This document shows positions 17,808 to 26,050 of a stretch of DNA of 64,000 nt, one piece after another. Under the pieces are notes generated by a model. The model had not been told where the DNA came from and made no database searches. It was given only the letters and a program-made list of their open reading frames with translations. Source of the DNA: Methylopila jiangsuensis (GTDB lineage Bacteria > Pseudomonadota > Alphaproteobacteria > Rhizobiales > Methylopilaceae); the NCBI RefSeq assembly GCF_027922305.1, contig NZ_BSFK01000016.1:554565-618564 (forward strand), in the 5' to 3' direction. Numbering within the stretch: the stretch's first letter is position 1; each line of letters begins with the position of its first letter. The translations under genes were made by a program, and so were the position numbers.

Positions 17808-18425
17808 ATGAGCGCGCACGCGTCCGCCGCGATCGACGACAAGACCTTCTATCTCCGGGAGGAGCACCACCCGGAGAACGGCACCCTGCTGGGGTTCTGG
17901 ACCTACCTGATGAGCGACTGCCTCATCTTCGCGGTCCTGTTCGCCTGCTACGGCGTGCTCGGGCGCAACTACGCCGCCGGTCCCTCGGGCGCGGACCTGT
18001 TCGACCTGAAGCTGGTCGCCATCAACACGGCCTTCCTGCTGCTCTCCTCCATCACCTACGGTCTGGCGATGCTGGAGATGGAGAAGAACCGCAAGGGCAC
18101 CACGCTGTTCTGGCTCGGCGTCACCGGCGTGTTCGGCGCGTGCTTCCTGGGGCTGGAGCTCTATGAGTTCTGGCACCTGATCCACGAGGGCGCGACGCCC
18201 CAGCGCTCGGCCTTCCTGTCGTCGTTCTTCGCGCTGGTCGGCACCCACGGCCTGCACGTGTTCTTCGGCTGCGTCTGGCTGATCACGCTGATGGTGCAGG
18301 TGGGCCAGCGCGGCCTGATCCTCGAGAACCGCCGCCGCCTGATGTGCCTCAGCATGTTCTGGCACTTCCTCGACGTCGTCTGGATCGGCGTCTTCACCTT
18401 CGTCTATCTGATGGGGACGCTGTGA
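17808..18425 (+). CDS. cyoC: cytochrome bo-type ubiquinol oxidase subunit III
   Basis: A 205-residue, five-helix subunit. LGFWTYLMSDCLIFAVLFACYGVL at the first helix is the normal start of CyoC, and THGLHVFFGCVWLITLMVQV plus WHFLDVVWIGVFTFVYLMG complete the subunit III signature. It starts 4 bases after the cyoB stop and overlaps cyoD by one base (TGATG), so the four subunits are translated as a unit. Confidence 0.95.
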   Translation: MSAHASAAIDDKTFYLREEHHPENGTLLGFWTYLMSDCLIFAVLFACYGVLGRNYAAGPSGADLFDLKLVAINTAFLLLSSITYGLAMLEMEKNRKGTTLFWLGVTGVFGACFLGLELYEFWHLIHEGATPQRSAFLSSFFALVGTHGLHVFFGCVWLITLMVQVGQRGLILENRRRLMCLSMFWHFLDVVWIGVFTFVYLMGTL

Positions 18426-18862
18426 TGGCCGGAACCCACGCCGAGAACGCCCACGGGGCGCACGGGCACGACGACCACGGGCATGGCCAGAGCGGGGCGG
18501 GCCACGCCACCCTCGGCGGCTACCTGACCGGCTTCTTCCTCTCGATCATCCTGACGGCGATCCCGTTCTGGATCGTGATGGGGGACGTGTTCCGCTCCAC
18601 CTCCACCGCCGCCGTGGTGCTGCTGGTGTTCGCCGCGGTGCAGATCGTGGTGCACATGGTCTACTTCCTGCACATGAACTCCAAGTCGGAGGGCGGCTGG
18701 AACATGCTGGCCATGATCTTCACCGCGGTGCTGGTGGTGATCACGCTGGCGGGCTCGTTCTGGGTCATGCACCACCTGAACACCAACATGATGCCCGGCG
18801 GCGCCCACGACATGCAGAACATGGAAGGCATGCGGCCGGCGGAGACGCCCGAGCCGCGGTGA
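18425..18862 (+). CDS. cyoD: cytochrome bo-type ubiquinol oxidase subunit IV
   Basis: A 145-residue, three-helix subunit. The N-terminus is histidine-rich (HGHDDHGHGQSG), which is common in alphaproteobacterial CyoD and may bind metal. TLGGYLTGFFLSIILTAIPFW and VHMVYFLHMNSKSEGGWN are family signatures. The C-terminal tail has several methionines and two further histidines. It overlaps surf1 by 4 bases. No cyoE (haem O synthase) follows, so the farnesyltransferase must be encoded elsewhere. Confidence 0.94.
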   Translation: MAGTHAENAHGAHGHDDHGHGQSGAGHATLGGYLTGFFLSIILTAIPFWIVMGDVFRSTSTAAVVLLVFAAVQIVVHMVYFLHMNSKSEGGWNMLAMIFTAVLVVITLAGSFWVMHHLNTNMMPGGAHDMQNMEGMRPAETPEPR

Positions 18863-19644
18863 CCGCGGACGGGCCTCGATCCGGCGTGAGTTCCGACGAG
18901 AGCGCGAAGGGAGAGCGGCGGCGCCGCTCTCCCTTTTTTCATGCGGCTCTGGGCGCGCTGACGCTGGCGCTGTTCTCCGGCTTCGTGGCGCTCGGGGTCT
19001 GGCAGGTGGAACGCCGGGCCTGGAAGCTTGATCTGATCGCCCGGGTCGAGGCCCGCATCCACGCGGCGCCGGTCGCGGCCCCCGGCCCCGACCGCTGGGC
19101 GGAGCTCTCCGCCTCCGACGAATACCGCCGGGTGCGGCTCGTCGGCCGCTTCGACCATGCGCGCGAGACCTTCACCCAGGCGACCACCGCCTATGGCGCC
19201 GGCTACTGGACGCTGACGCCGCTCCGCACGCACGAGGGCTTCGACGTGCTGGTCAACCGCGGCTTCGTCACCTCCGAGCGGCGCGATCCGGCCTCGCGCG
19301 GCGCGGCCGCGCCCGAGGGCGAGACCGAAGTGGTCGGCCTGATGCGGCTGAGCGAGCCCCATGGCGGCTTCCTGCGCGCGAACGATCCTGCGGCGGACCT
19401 GTGGCGTTCCCGCGACGTGGCCGCCATCGCCGCCGCCCGCGGGCTGACGCGGCCCGCGCCCTATTTCGTCGACGCGGAAGCCGGCCCGGACCGGGCCGGC
19501 TGGCCGAAGGCGGGGCTGACCGTGGTCGCCTTCCGCAACGACCATCTGGTCTACGCCTTGACCTGGTTCGGGCTGGCGGCGATGACGCTGGCGGGCGCCG
19601 CCATCGTCATCCTGCGCGGCCGGTCGGGAGCGCGCGACGCATGA
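18859..19644 (+). CDS. SURF1 family oxidase assembly protein
   Basis: Up to 261 residues. An N-terminal helix containing FSGFVALGVWQVERRAWKLDLI, a periplasmic domain with YRRVRLVGRFDH and VNRGFV, and a C-terminal helix YALTWFGLAAMTLAG are the canonical SURF1 layout. SURF1 proteins help insert haem into haem-copper oxidases. GTG 18859 overlaps the cyoD stop; GTG 18886 is an alternative that also leaves a complete protein. Either way the first codons run through a terminator-like hairpin (18907-18939). The stop overlaps the next ATG (ATGA), linking it to the histidine kinase. Confidence 0.9.
   Translation: MTADGPRSGVSSDESAKGERRRRSPFFHAALGALTLALFSGFVALGVWQVERRAWKLDLIARVEARIHAAPVAAPGPDRWAELSASDEYRRVRLVGRFDHARETFTQATTAYGAGYWTLTPLRTHEGFDVLVNRGFVTSERRDPASRGAAAPEGETEVVGLMRLSEPHGGFLRANDPAADLWRSRDVAAIAAARGLTRPAPYFVDAEAGPDRAGWPKAGLTVVAFRNDHLVYALTWFGLAAMTLAGAAIVILRGRSGARDA
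18907..18939 (+). terminator. terminator-like hairpin inside the 5-prime end of surf1
   Basis: GGGAGAGCGGC and GCCGCTCTCCC form an 11-base perfect stem with a 3-base loop. Two flanking A-T pairs can extend it, and TTTTTT follows directly. This is a textbook intrinsic terminator, but it lies 45 bases after the cyoD stop, within the surf1 reading frame. It could end most cyo transcripts and let surf1-regBA be read at a lower level. Confidence 0.75.
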
Positions 19645-20978
19645 GCATGGGGCGGCTGGGACGGGCGCTGACGCTGCTGGACCGCGCCGCGCCCGACGTC
19701 ACCACCGCCCGCAAGAACATGCTGCTGCTGATCCAGCTGCGCTGGATCGCGGTCGGCGGACAGATCGCCACCATCGCCGGCGTGCATCTGGGCTTCGGGG
19801 TCGAGCTGCCGCTCGCCCACATGGGGCTGACGCTGGCCGGGCTGCTGGCGCTCAACGTGCTGACGCTGCTCCGGCTGCAGAGCCTCGCGCCGGTGACCGA
19901 GGCGGAGCTGTTCGTGGCGCTGGCGCTCGACATGTTCGGCCTCGCGGTCCAGCTCCACCTGAGCGGCGGCGCCACCAACCCCTTCGCCTTCCTGTTCCTG
20001 CTGCAGGTGACTCTCGGCGTCGTGCTGCTGCCGGCCGGCTTCGCGGTGGGGATCGTCGTGTTCGCCGTGCTCGCCTTCGGGGTGCTGACGCGGTTCTACG
20101 AGCCGCTGAACCTGCCGTCCCAGCACGGCCACGATCTGTTCGCGCTGCACATCGACGGCATGTTCGCCTGTTTCGCCATGGTGGCGGCGCTGCTCGCCAC
20201 CTTCGTCGCCCGGATCGCGCGCAACCTGAGCCAGCGGGACGTGCGGCTGGCGGAGCTGCGGCAGCAGGCGGCGGAGGAGGACCACATCGTCCGCATGGGC
20301 CTGCTCGCCTCCGGCGCCGCCCATGAGCTCGGCACGCCGCTCGCGACGCTGGACGTGATCCTCACCGACTGGCGGCGCATGCCGACCTTCGCCGACGATC
20401 CGGCGCTCGCGGGCGAGCTCGACGACATGCGGGCCGAGGTGCGGCGCTGCAAGGCCATCGTCACCGGCATCCTGCTGTCCGCCGGCGAAGCGCGGGGCGA
20501 GGCGCCGACGGTCACCTCCGTCGGCGCCTTCTTCGGCGACATCGTCGACGACCGGCGCGAGGCTCGCGCCGTGGGCCGGATCGATTACGAGGACAGTTTC
20601 GGCGACGACCTGCCGATCGTGGCGGACCCCGCCCTGAAGCAGGTGCTGAGCGCGGTGATCGACAACGCCGTGGACGCCTCGCCCCGCTGGGTGGGGGTTT
20701 CGGTGGAGCGCGAGGGCGGCGACCTGGTCCTCACCGTGCACGACGACGGCCCCGGCTTCACCGAGGCGACGCTCGCGGAGTTCGGCAAACCCTACAATTC
20801 CAGCAAGGGCAAGCCGGGGAGAGGACTGGGGCTGTTTCTGGTGGTAAACGTCGTGCGCAAGCTCGGCGGCGCGGTGACCGCCGGCAACCGGCCGGGAGGC
20901 GGCGCCGTCGTCACGCTGACGCTGCCGCTCGCGGCGCTCGCGATCGGGAAGGCGCATGGAGACGGAGACGACGGCTGA
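19641..20978 (+). CDS. regB: redox-sensing histidine kinase RegB/ActS/PrrB
   Basis: A 445-residue membrane kinase with six predicted helices. The quinone-binding motif GGATNPFAFLFLLQV sits between helices 3 and 4. The H-box is SGAAHELGTPLATLDV with H228, and the redox-active cytosolic cysteine of this family is C270 in RRCKAIVTGIL. The ATP-binding half has DNAVDASP, DDGPGF and GRGLGLFLV. RegB responds to quinone pool redox state and phosphorylates RegA to control respiration, carbon and nitrogen fixation. Placement after the quinol oxidase operon with an ATGA overlap to surf1 is functionally sensible: the kinase senses the pool that the oxidase drains. Confidence 0.95.
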   Translation: MSMGRLGRALTLLDRAAPDVTTARKNMLLLIQLRWIAVGGQIATIAGVHLGFGVELPLAHMGLTLAGLLALNVLTLLRLQSLAPVTEAELFVALALDMFGLAVQLHLSGGATNPFAFLFLLQVTLGVVLLPAGFAVGIVVFAVLAFGVLTRFYEPLNLPSQHGHDLFALHIDGMFACFAMVAALLATFVARIARNLSQRDVRLAELRQQAAEEDHIVRMGLLASGAAHELGTPLATLDVILTDWRRMPTFADDPALAGELDDMRAEVRRCKAIVTGILLSAGEARGEAPTVTSVGAFFGDIVDDRREARAVGRIDYEDSFGDDLPIVADPALKQVLSAVIDNAVDASPRWVGVSVEREGGDLVLTVHDDGPGFTEATLAEFGKPYNSSKGKPGRGLGLFLVVNVVRKLGGAVTAGNRPGGGAVVTLTLPLAALAIGKAHGDGDDG

Positions 20979-21504
20979 CCGCCTGCTGGTGATCGTCGAG
21001 GACGATCCAAAGTTCTCGCAGACGCTCGCGCGCTCGTTCGAGCGCCGGGGCTACGAGGCGCTCCGGGCCGCGAGCCTCGAGGAGCTGCAGGATCTGTTGA
21101 AGACGCGCTCGCCGGCCTTCGCGGTGGTGGACCTCAAGCTCGCCAACGGCTCGTCCGGCCTCGCCTGCGTGCAGGCGCTGCACGCCCACGATCCGGAGAC
21201 CAACATCGTGGTGCTGACCGGCTTCGCCAGCATCGCCACCGCCGTGGAGGCGATCAAGCTCGGCGCCCGGCACTACCTCGCCAAGCCCTCCAACACCGAC
21301 GACATCGAGGCCGCCTTCGCCCGCGCCGAGGGCGACGTCGCGGCCCCGCTGACCGAGCGCGCCACCTCCATCAAGACGCTGGAGTGGGAGCGCATCCACG
21401 AGACCCTGATCGAGACCGGCTTCAACATCTCCGAGACCGCGCGGCGGCTCGGCATGCACAGGCGCACGCTGGCCCGCAAGCTGGAGAAGCAGCAGATCAA
21501 GTGA
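20956..21504 (+). CDS. regA: response regulator RegA/ActR/PrrA
   Basis: A 182-residue regulator of the usual size. An N-terminal receiver holds the acidic pair in VIVEDDPKF, phospho-acceptor D59 in VVDLKLANGSSG and the lysine in YLAKPSNTDD. A proline-containing linker leads to a Fis-type helix-turn-helix NISETARRLGMHRRTLARKL, nearly invariant in RegA proteins. The gene begins 23 bases before the regB stop, so the two are translationally coupled. Likely targets include cyoABCD itself. Confidence 0.95.
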   Translation: METETTADRLLVIVEDDPKFSQTLARSFERRGYEALRAASLEELQDLLKTRSPAFAVVDLKLANGSSGLACVQALHAHDPETNIVVLTGFASIATAVEAIKLGARHYLAKPSNTDDIEAAFARAEGDVAAPLTERATSIKTLEWERIHETLIETGFNISETARRLGMHRRTLARKLEKQQIK

Positions 21505-21718
21505 TAAGCCGATCCGGCTCACCCGTCGCCGGGCCGGCGCGGGGGCCTGATTTTTTGAGCGGACGGCCCGTTCCGGCCGTTCTCCTAAGCGGAAGGCGGG
21601 TCCGGATCACGGGCGCGCCCTTATCCGCTCGCGCGGCCTTCGGGCGCGCGTCGTGGTTCGATTACGTTCGCGGGGCGAGGCCGTTCAGGAGCCGTCCCGC
21701 CGCAAGGGCTTTGGCGTC

Positions 21719-23452
21719 ATGGATCTGTTGAAGCGCTTCTTCGCCTATTACCGGCCGCACCGGGGCCTGTTCCTGCTGGACTTCTCGGCGGCGGTGGTTT
21801 CGGGCGTGCTGGAGCTGGGCTTCCCCATGGCGGTGAAGCTGTTCGTGGACGAACTGCTGCCCCGGCAGGACTGGACGCTGGTGGTGCTGGCGGCGCTCGC
21901 GCTGTTCACGATCTATCTCGCCAACACCGGCCTGATGGTGATCGTCACCTACTGGGGCCACAAGCTCGGCATCAACATCGAGACCGAGATGCGCCGCCGG
22001 GCCTTCGACCACCTGCAGAAGCTGTCCTTCGGCTATTTCGACAACCAGAAGACCGGCCATCTCATCGGCCGCCTGACCAAGGATCTGGAGGAGATCGGCG
22101 AGGTCGCCCATCACGGCCCGGAAGACCTGTTCATCGCGGTGATGACGCTGATCGGCGCCTTCGCGCTGATGTTCGCGGTGAATGTGGAGCTTGCGCTGAT
22201 CACCATCGTCGTCGCCCCCGTGACGGCCTGGGTCACGGGCCGCTACGGCGGACGCATGACGCGCAACTGGCGGGAGCTTTACGGCCGGGTCGGCTCGTTC
22301 AACGCCCGCATCGAGGAGAACGTGGGCGGCATCCGGGTGGTGCAGGCCTTCGCCAACGAGGACCACGAGCGCCGCCTGTTCGAGCGCGACAACGACGGCT
22401 ACCGCGCCACCAAGCTCGAGGCCTACCGCATCATCGCGGCCAGCACCTCGCTCAGCTATCTCAGCATGCGCTTCACCCAGGTGGTGGTGATGCTGGCGGG
22501 CAGCTATTTCGTCATCCAGGGGTCGCTCACCCATGGCGGCTTCATCGGCTTCCTGCTGCTGCTGGGCGCGTTCTTCCGGCCGCTCGAGAAGATCAATTCG
22601 GTGATCGAGACCTACCCGAAGGGCGTCGCCGGCTTCCGCCGCTACTGCGAGTTCATGGACACACGCCCAGACATCGTGGACCGCCCCGGCGCCGTCGATC
22701 CCGGCCCGCTGCGCGGCGACATCGCGTTCGAGAACGTCAGCTTCGGCTACGCCGCGGGCAAGACGCCGGTGCTGTCGAACATCGACCTCGCCATCCGCGC
22801 CGGAGAGACCGTGGCCTTCGTCGGTCCCTCGGGCGCGGGCAAGACCACGCTGTGCTCTCTGCTGCCGCGGTTCTACGAGGTCAGCGGCGGCCGCGTGACC
22901 ATCGACGGGATCGACGTGCGCGACATGACGCTGTCGAGCCTGCGCAGCCGCATCGGCGTGGTGCAGCAGGACGTGTTCCTGTTCGCCGGCACCATCCGCG
23001 AGAACGTGGCCTACGGGCGCCTCGACGCCGCCGAGGAGGAGATCCGCGAGGCGACCCGCCGGGCGCGGCTCGAGGAGATGATCGAGCGCCTGCCCGACGG
23101 CCTCGACACCGTGATCGGCGAGCGCGGCGTGAAGCTCTCCGGCGGCCAGAAGCAGCGCCTCGCCATCGCGCGCATGTTCCTGAAGAACCCGCCGATCCTG
23201 ATCCTCGACGAGGCCACCTCCGCGCTCGACGCCGAGACCGAGCGGGCGATCCAGCAGTCGCTGTCGGAGCTGGCCAAGGGCCGCACTACGCTCGTCATCG
23301 CCCACCGGCTCACCACCATCCGCGACGCCGACCGCATCGTGGTGGTGGACCGCGCCGGCGTGGTGGAGCAGGGCCGGCATCAGGATCTGGTGGTGGGCGA
23401 CGGCGTCTACCGCCGCCTGCACGACGCCCAGTTCGCCGACGCCATGCGCTGA
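21719..23452 (+). CDS. ABC transporter, fused permease-ATPase (exporter type)
   Basis: A 577-residue half-transporter with six helices (about 1-310) followed by one ATPase domain. Walker A GPSGAGKTTL, signature LSGGQKQRLAIARM, Walker B ILILDEATSALD and the H-loop IAHRL are all intact, so it is expected to be active as a homodimer. The coupling-helix region NARIEENVGGIRVVQAFANE is typical of lipid/drug/peptide exporters (MsbA-like or BmrA-like). It stands alone; the convergent bufferin operon ends 4 bases beyond its stop. A role in exporting a bufferin is tempting only because of position, but bufferins are thought to use the Sec route, so I do not propose it. Confidence 0.9.
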   Translation: MDLLKRFFAYYRPHRGLFLLDFSAAVVSGVLELGFPMAVKLFVDELLPRQDWTLVVLAALALFTIYLANTGLMVIVTYWGHKLGINIETEMRRRAFDHLQKLSFGYFDNQKTGHLIGRLTKDLEEIGEVAHHGPEDLFIAVMTLIGAFALMFAVNVELALITIVVAPVTAWVTGRYGGRMTRNWRELYGRVGSFNARIEENVGGIRVVQAFANEDHERRLFERDNDGYRATKLEAYRIIAASTSLSYLSMRFTQVVVMLAGSYFVIQGSLTHGGFIGFLLLLGAFFRPLEKINSVIETYPKGVAGFRRYCEFMDTRPDIVDRPGAVDPGPLRGDIAFENVSFGYAAGKTPVLSNIDLAIRAGETVAFVGPSGAGKTTLCSLLPRFYEVSGGRVTIDGIDVRDMTLSSLRSRIGVVQQDVFLFAGTIRENVAYGRLDAAEEEIREATRRARLEEMIERLPDGLDTVIGERGVKLSGGQKQRLAIARMFLKNPPILILDEATSALDAETERAIQQSLSELAKGRTTLVIAHRLTTIRDADRIVVVDRAGVVEQGRHQDLVVGDGVYRRLHDAQFADAMR

Positions 23453-23456
23453 AGCC

Positions 23457-23915
23457 TCAGCCGCCGTCGCCCCAGCGGCGGCGGATCAGGGCGTCGAGCG
23501 AAAGCGCGCCCGGCCCGCGGGTGACGATCAGCAGGAAACACGTCGCCCACAGCCCGTGCTCCGGCCAGGCGTCGGGATAGACGAAGATCTCGATCACCGC
23601 GGTCATGCCGAGCAGCGCGAGCGCCGAGAGCCGGCTGGCGAGACCGACGACCAGCAGCGCGGGAAACAGGTGCTCCGCCACAGCCGCCGCCGTGGCCGCG
23701 GTCGCGGGATCGACCAGCGGCAGCCGGTACTCATCCTGAAACAGGAACGCCGCGCTGTCGGACAGGCCGAAGCCCTCCACCTTGGTCTGGCCCGAGCGCC
23801 AGAACACCGCCGCCGGGAACAGCCGGGCGCAGAGTCCGAGGGCCGCGTAGGGGAAGCTTTCCGCCCAGGCGAAAGCGCCGAGCAGGGCGCGGGAGACGGA
23901 CCTCGCGGCGCTCAT
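23457..23915 (-). CDS. bufD: DoxX family membrane protein of the bufferin operon (BufD)
   Basis: A 152-residue, four-helix membrane protein of the DoxX/DUF4260-like type: FPAAVFWRSGQTKVEGF near the N-terminus, LFPALLVVGLASRLSALALLGMTAVIEIFVYP in the middle. DoxX proteins are the usual last gene of bufferin operons. ATG 23915 overlaps the bufC stop in an ATGA unit. Role in the pathway is not established; a redox or membrane function is assumed for the family. Confidence 0.87.
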   Translation of the reverse strand: MSAARSVSRALLGAFAWAESFPYAALGLCARLFPAAVFWRSGQTKVEGFGLSDSAAFLFQDEYRLPLVDPATAATAAAVAEHLFPALLVVGLASRLSALALLGMTAVIEIFVYPDAWPEHGLWATCFLLIVTRGPGALSLDALIRRRWGDGG

Positions 23916-24703
23916 GGCGTCACCCCCTGCGTGAGCCCGACCACGAGGCCCGCCTGAACGAGCCTCGCAAGGCCCACAAGCGCGTCGTGGGGGACAGGAC
24001 CGCCGGTGGCCTCGACGCCCTCGACCGCGGCGTCCGCGAACGCGACGCCCCGGTCGAGGGCGTCGAGGAAGGTCGCGGCGCCCGGCGACAGCGGCAGAAC
24101 CTCCACCTCCAGCCGCGGCCGGACGACCGCGACGTCCTCGCCGCGCCAGTCGCCGATCGGCTCAAGCGGGATCGCGCCCGCGTTCATGGCCCAGATGGTC
24201 GCGACCGGATGGTGCGAGCGGACCAGCGTCAGCGAGGGATGCAGGCTGAGGCGGAGATCACCGAGAACGCCGGGATCGAGCGCCGCGAAGGCGGAGACGT
24301 CCAGCGGCGTGGCGTCTGCGGCGTGGTAGGCGTGGACGCGGGCGGATTCCAGCCGCGACACGTCGGGCAGGTAGTCCAGTTCCTCCAGCCCGACCGCTTC
24401 GGCGAGAAACGTGGGAAACGACGCGCCATAAAGATGCATCAGCGGCGACCGCGGCGGGTTCGCTCGCGCATAGCCCCGCGCCAGCCCCGTGAAGCAGGCT
24501 TCGCCCACGATGGCGCGGACCACGGGAAAGCGCGTCGCCAGCGCATCGATCAGGCCGACGGTCACGTTGTTGCGGTAGACGGCGAAGCGGCGGACGGGCG
24601 CAGCGCCGTCCCGGCCGATCAGGCCCTCAGGCGTCGCGGCCGCAGCATCGAGCAGCGCGTGGGCGAAGCCGCGCTCCCGCGCGACGCCTCCTGCGGGGCT
24701 CAC
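23912..24703 (-). CDS. bufC: DUF2063 protein of the bufferin operon (BufC)
   Basis: A 263-residue protein. GTG 24703 is chosen because it overlaps the bufB stop in a GTGA unit; the longer ATG frame would overlap bufB by about 100 bases with unstructured arginine-rich sequence. The N-terminal [30 protein letters not shown] and [24 protein letters not shown] are typical of DUF2063, the putative DNA-binding/RiPP-associated family that partners DUF692 proteins. It is thought to help BufB bind the precursor peptide. Confidence 0.9.
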   Translation of the reverse strand: MSPAGGVARERGFAHALLDAAAATPEGLIGRDGAAPVRRFAVYRNNVTVGLIDALATRFPVVRAIVGEACFTGLARGYARANPPRSPLMHLYGASFPTFLAEAVGLEELDYLPDVSRLESARVHAYHAADATPLDVSAFAALDPGVLGDLRLSLHPSLTLVRSHHPVATIWAMNAGAIPLEPIGDWRGEDVAVVRPRLEVEVLPLSPGAATFLDALDRGVAFADAAVEGVEATGGPVPHDALVGLARLVQAGLVVGLTQGVTP

Positions 24704-25554
24704 GCCGCCCTCCGGGACCGGCTGGCGCGGTCGAGCGCCTGTTGCGCCCGATGGGCCTCGGCGGCGAGGGTCGGCCATTCGGGCACGTCGTTGTCCCATT
24801 CGATCAGCGTCGGCAGCGGCCCGGTCCGGTCGAGAAGCCGCTCGTAGAGCGCCCAGACCTCGCTCGCGACGGCCGCGCCATGGGCGTCCACCAGCAGCGG
24901 CCGGCCGGCGTCGTCCTCGTCCTGCGCATGGCCCGCGAGATGAATCTCGCCCACATGGGCGACGGGGAAGTCCGCCAGATAGGCCTCGGCGGACCAGCCG
25001 TGGTTGGTGGCGGAGACGAACACGTTGTTCACGTCCAGCAGCAGGCCGCAGCCGGTTCTCCGGGCGATCTCGGCGAGGAACGCGGTCTCGGGCACGTCGC
25101 TCTCCGCAAAGGTGACGTAGGTCGCCGGATTCTCCAGCAGCAGACGCCGCTGAAGCGCGGTCTGGGTCTCGTCCACATGCTCGGCCACCCGGGCGAGGGT
25201 CTCGGCGGTGTAGGGCAGCGGCAGGAGGTCGTTCAGGAACGCGCCCTCATGGGTGGACCAGGCCAGATGCTCGGAGAAGCTCTCCGGCTGATAGCGGTCG
25301 CAGAGGACGCGCAGCCGCTGGAGATGATCCCGGTCCAGAGGGCCGGCTCCCCCGATCGACAGGCCGACGCCGTGAACGGACAGCGCATGGTCCCGGCGCA
25401 GCGCCGTCAGCATGGCGTGCGGCGGACCGCCTGCGCCCATGTAGTTCTCGGCGTGAACCTCCAGAAAGCCGGGAAAGCGGTCGGCGCGCAGGGCGTCGAA
25501 ATGCTCCGGCTTGAAGCCGACGCCGGCGGTCGCGGGCAGGGTGGTGCGGATCAT
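24700..25554 (-). CDS. bufB: DUF692 (MNIO) iron-dependent RiPP-modifying oxygenase, BufB
   Basis: A 284-residue TIM-barrel enzyme of the multinuclear non-haem iron oxygenase family (DUF692). Characteristic segments in order: [95 protein letters not shown] and [14 protein letters not shown]. The His, Asp and Glu residues in these strands are the expected iron ligands. Known family members oxidise cysteines of a precursor peptide, making thiooxazole rings in bufferins. The substrate here is the cysteine-containing BufA encoded 66 bases upstream. Confidence 0.95.
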   Translation of the reverse strand: MIRTTLPATAGVGFKPEHFDALRADRFPGFLEVHAENYMGAGGPPHAMLTALRRDHALSVHGVGLSIGGAGPLDRDHLQRLRVLCDRYQPESFSEHLAWSTHEGAFLNDLLPLPYTAETLARVAEHVDETQTALQRRLLLENPATYVTFAESDVPETAFLAEIARRTGCGLLLDVNNVFVSATNHGWSAEAYLADFPVAHVGEIHLAGHAQDEDDAGRPLLVDAHGAAVASEVWALYERLLDRTGPLPTLIEWDNDVPEWPTLAAEAHRAQQALDRASRSRRAA

Positions 25555-25582
25555 GATCGGCTCATGGCGGCGTGAACGGCGG

Positions 25583-25613
25583 GCGCCGCCCCGGCGGATG
25601 CGCGGGGCGGCGC
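25583..25613 (-). promoter_or_regulatory. hairpin in the bufA-bufB spacer
   Basis: GCGCCGCCCC and GGGGCGGCGC form a perfect 10-base stem with an 11-base loop, starting 7 bases after the bufA stop on the minus strand. No uridine run follows, so it is not a complete intrinsic terminator. It may protect the bufA message or reduce read-through, so that precursor is made in excess over the modifying enzymes. Confidence 0.55.
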
Positions 25614-25620
25614 GGGCGGA

Positions 25621-25896
25621 TCAGGACTTGATTGGGGTGAGCGAGCCCATGCCCTTCGGGGTCTTCATGGTCACGCAGGTGCCGGCCGGCACGGCCTTCC
25701 AGGCGTTGCCCTGGTGATCCATCTTGGCGGTGCCGGCGCAGGTGGTGCCCGGGCCGGCGGCGCAGTCGTTCTGGCCCTTCAGGGCGACGCCGAAGCACTT
25801 CTCCTTGCCCTTCATGGCGTCGTCGGCCTGGGCGGCGGCGGCGAAGGCGGCCACGAGCGAGGTGGCGAAGGCGGCGGCGGCGATGCTGCGGTTCAT
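25621..25896 (-). CDS. bufA: bufferin precursor BufA (DUF2282), copper-binding RiPP
   Basis: A 91-residue precursor. Residues 1-24 are a Sec signal peptide (ending AAAQA), and the mature part carries exactly four cysteines, C34, C45, C53 and C74, in the family pattern [23 protein letters not shown] and PAGTC. This is the DUF2282/BufA1 layout: modified cysteines form copper-chelating thiooxazoles, and the exported peptide sequesters copper in the periplasm. It leads the operon bufABCD under a SigF-type promoter (25944-25969), and AGGTCTCC gives a ribosome site. The assignment relies on family pattern plus perfect operon context. Confidence 0.93.
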   Translation of the reverse strand: MNRSIAAAAFATSLVAAFAAAAQADDAMKGKEKCFGVALKGQNDCAAGPGTTCAGTAKMDHQGNAWKAVPAGTCVTMKTPKGMGSLTPIKS

Positions 25897-25943
25897 GGGA
25901 GGTCTCCTTGGTCGGCGCGGCCGTGTCGGCCCGCGTTGAGGGT

Positions 25944-25969
25944 TTCGCCGCGGGCGTGGCCGACGTTAC
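25944..25969 (-). promoter_or_regulatory. SigF-type ECF promoter of bufABCD
   Basis: On the minus strand: GTAACG (25969-25964), exactly 16 bases, then CGAAA (25947-25943). The Caulobacter SigF consensus as I recall it is GTAACC-N16-CGAA. Expected transcription start is near 25936, about 40 bases before the bufA ATG. Confidence 0.88.
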
Positions 25970-26005
25970 GTCGTTCACGAAGTCGTGATATCCGGCGATG
26001 GGGAC

Positions 26006-26031
26006 GTAACGCGCCGCAGGCTGCGGTCGTA
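26006..26031 (+). promoter_or_regulatory. SigF-type ECF promoter of the sigF-nrsF operon
   Basis: On the plus strand: GTAACG (26006-26011), 16 bases, then CGTAA (26028-26032). Same -35 box and spacing as the bufA promoter, with one -10 change. It lies about 20 bases before the GTG start of the sigma factor, so the sigma factor probably activates its own gene. Confidence 0.8.
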
Positions 26032-26050
26032 AGGTCCATCGAGGCGGCCG

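Noticed and set aside
21505-21718. T6 run at 21551 after regA considered as an intrinsic terminator.
   Set aside because: No clean stem directly precedes the T-run; the GC-rich inverted segments nearby leave too short a loop or are displaced.
21719-23452. ABC exporter as the transporter for bufferin because it ends 4 bases from bufD.
   Set aside because: It is convergent, has its own start region, and BufA carries a Sec signal peptide, so no dedicated exporter is needed.
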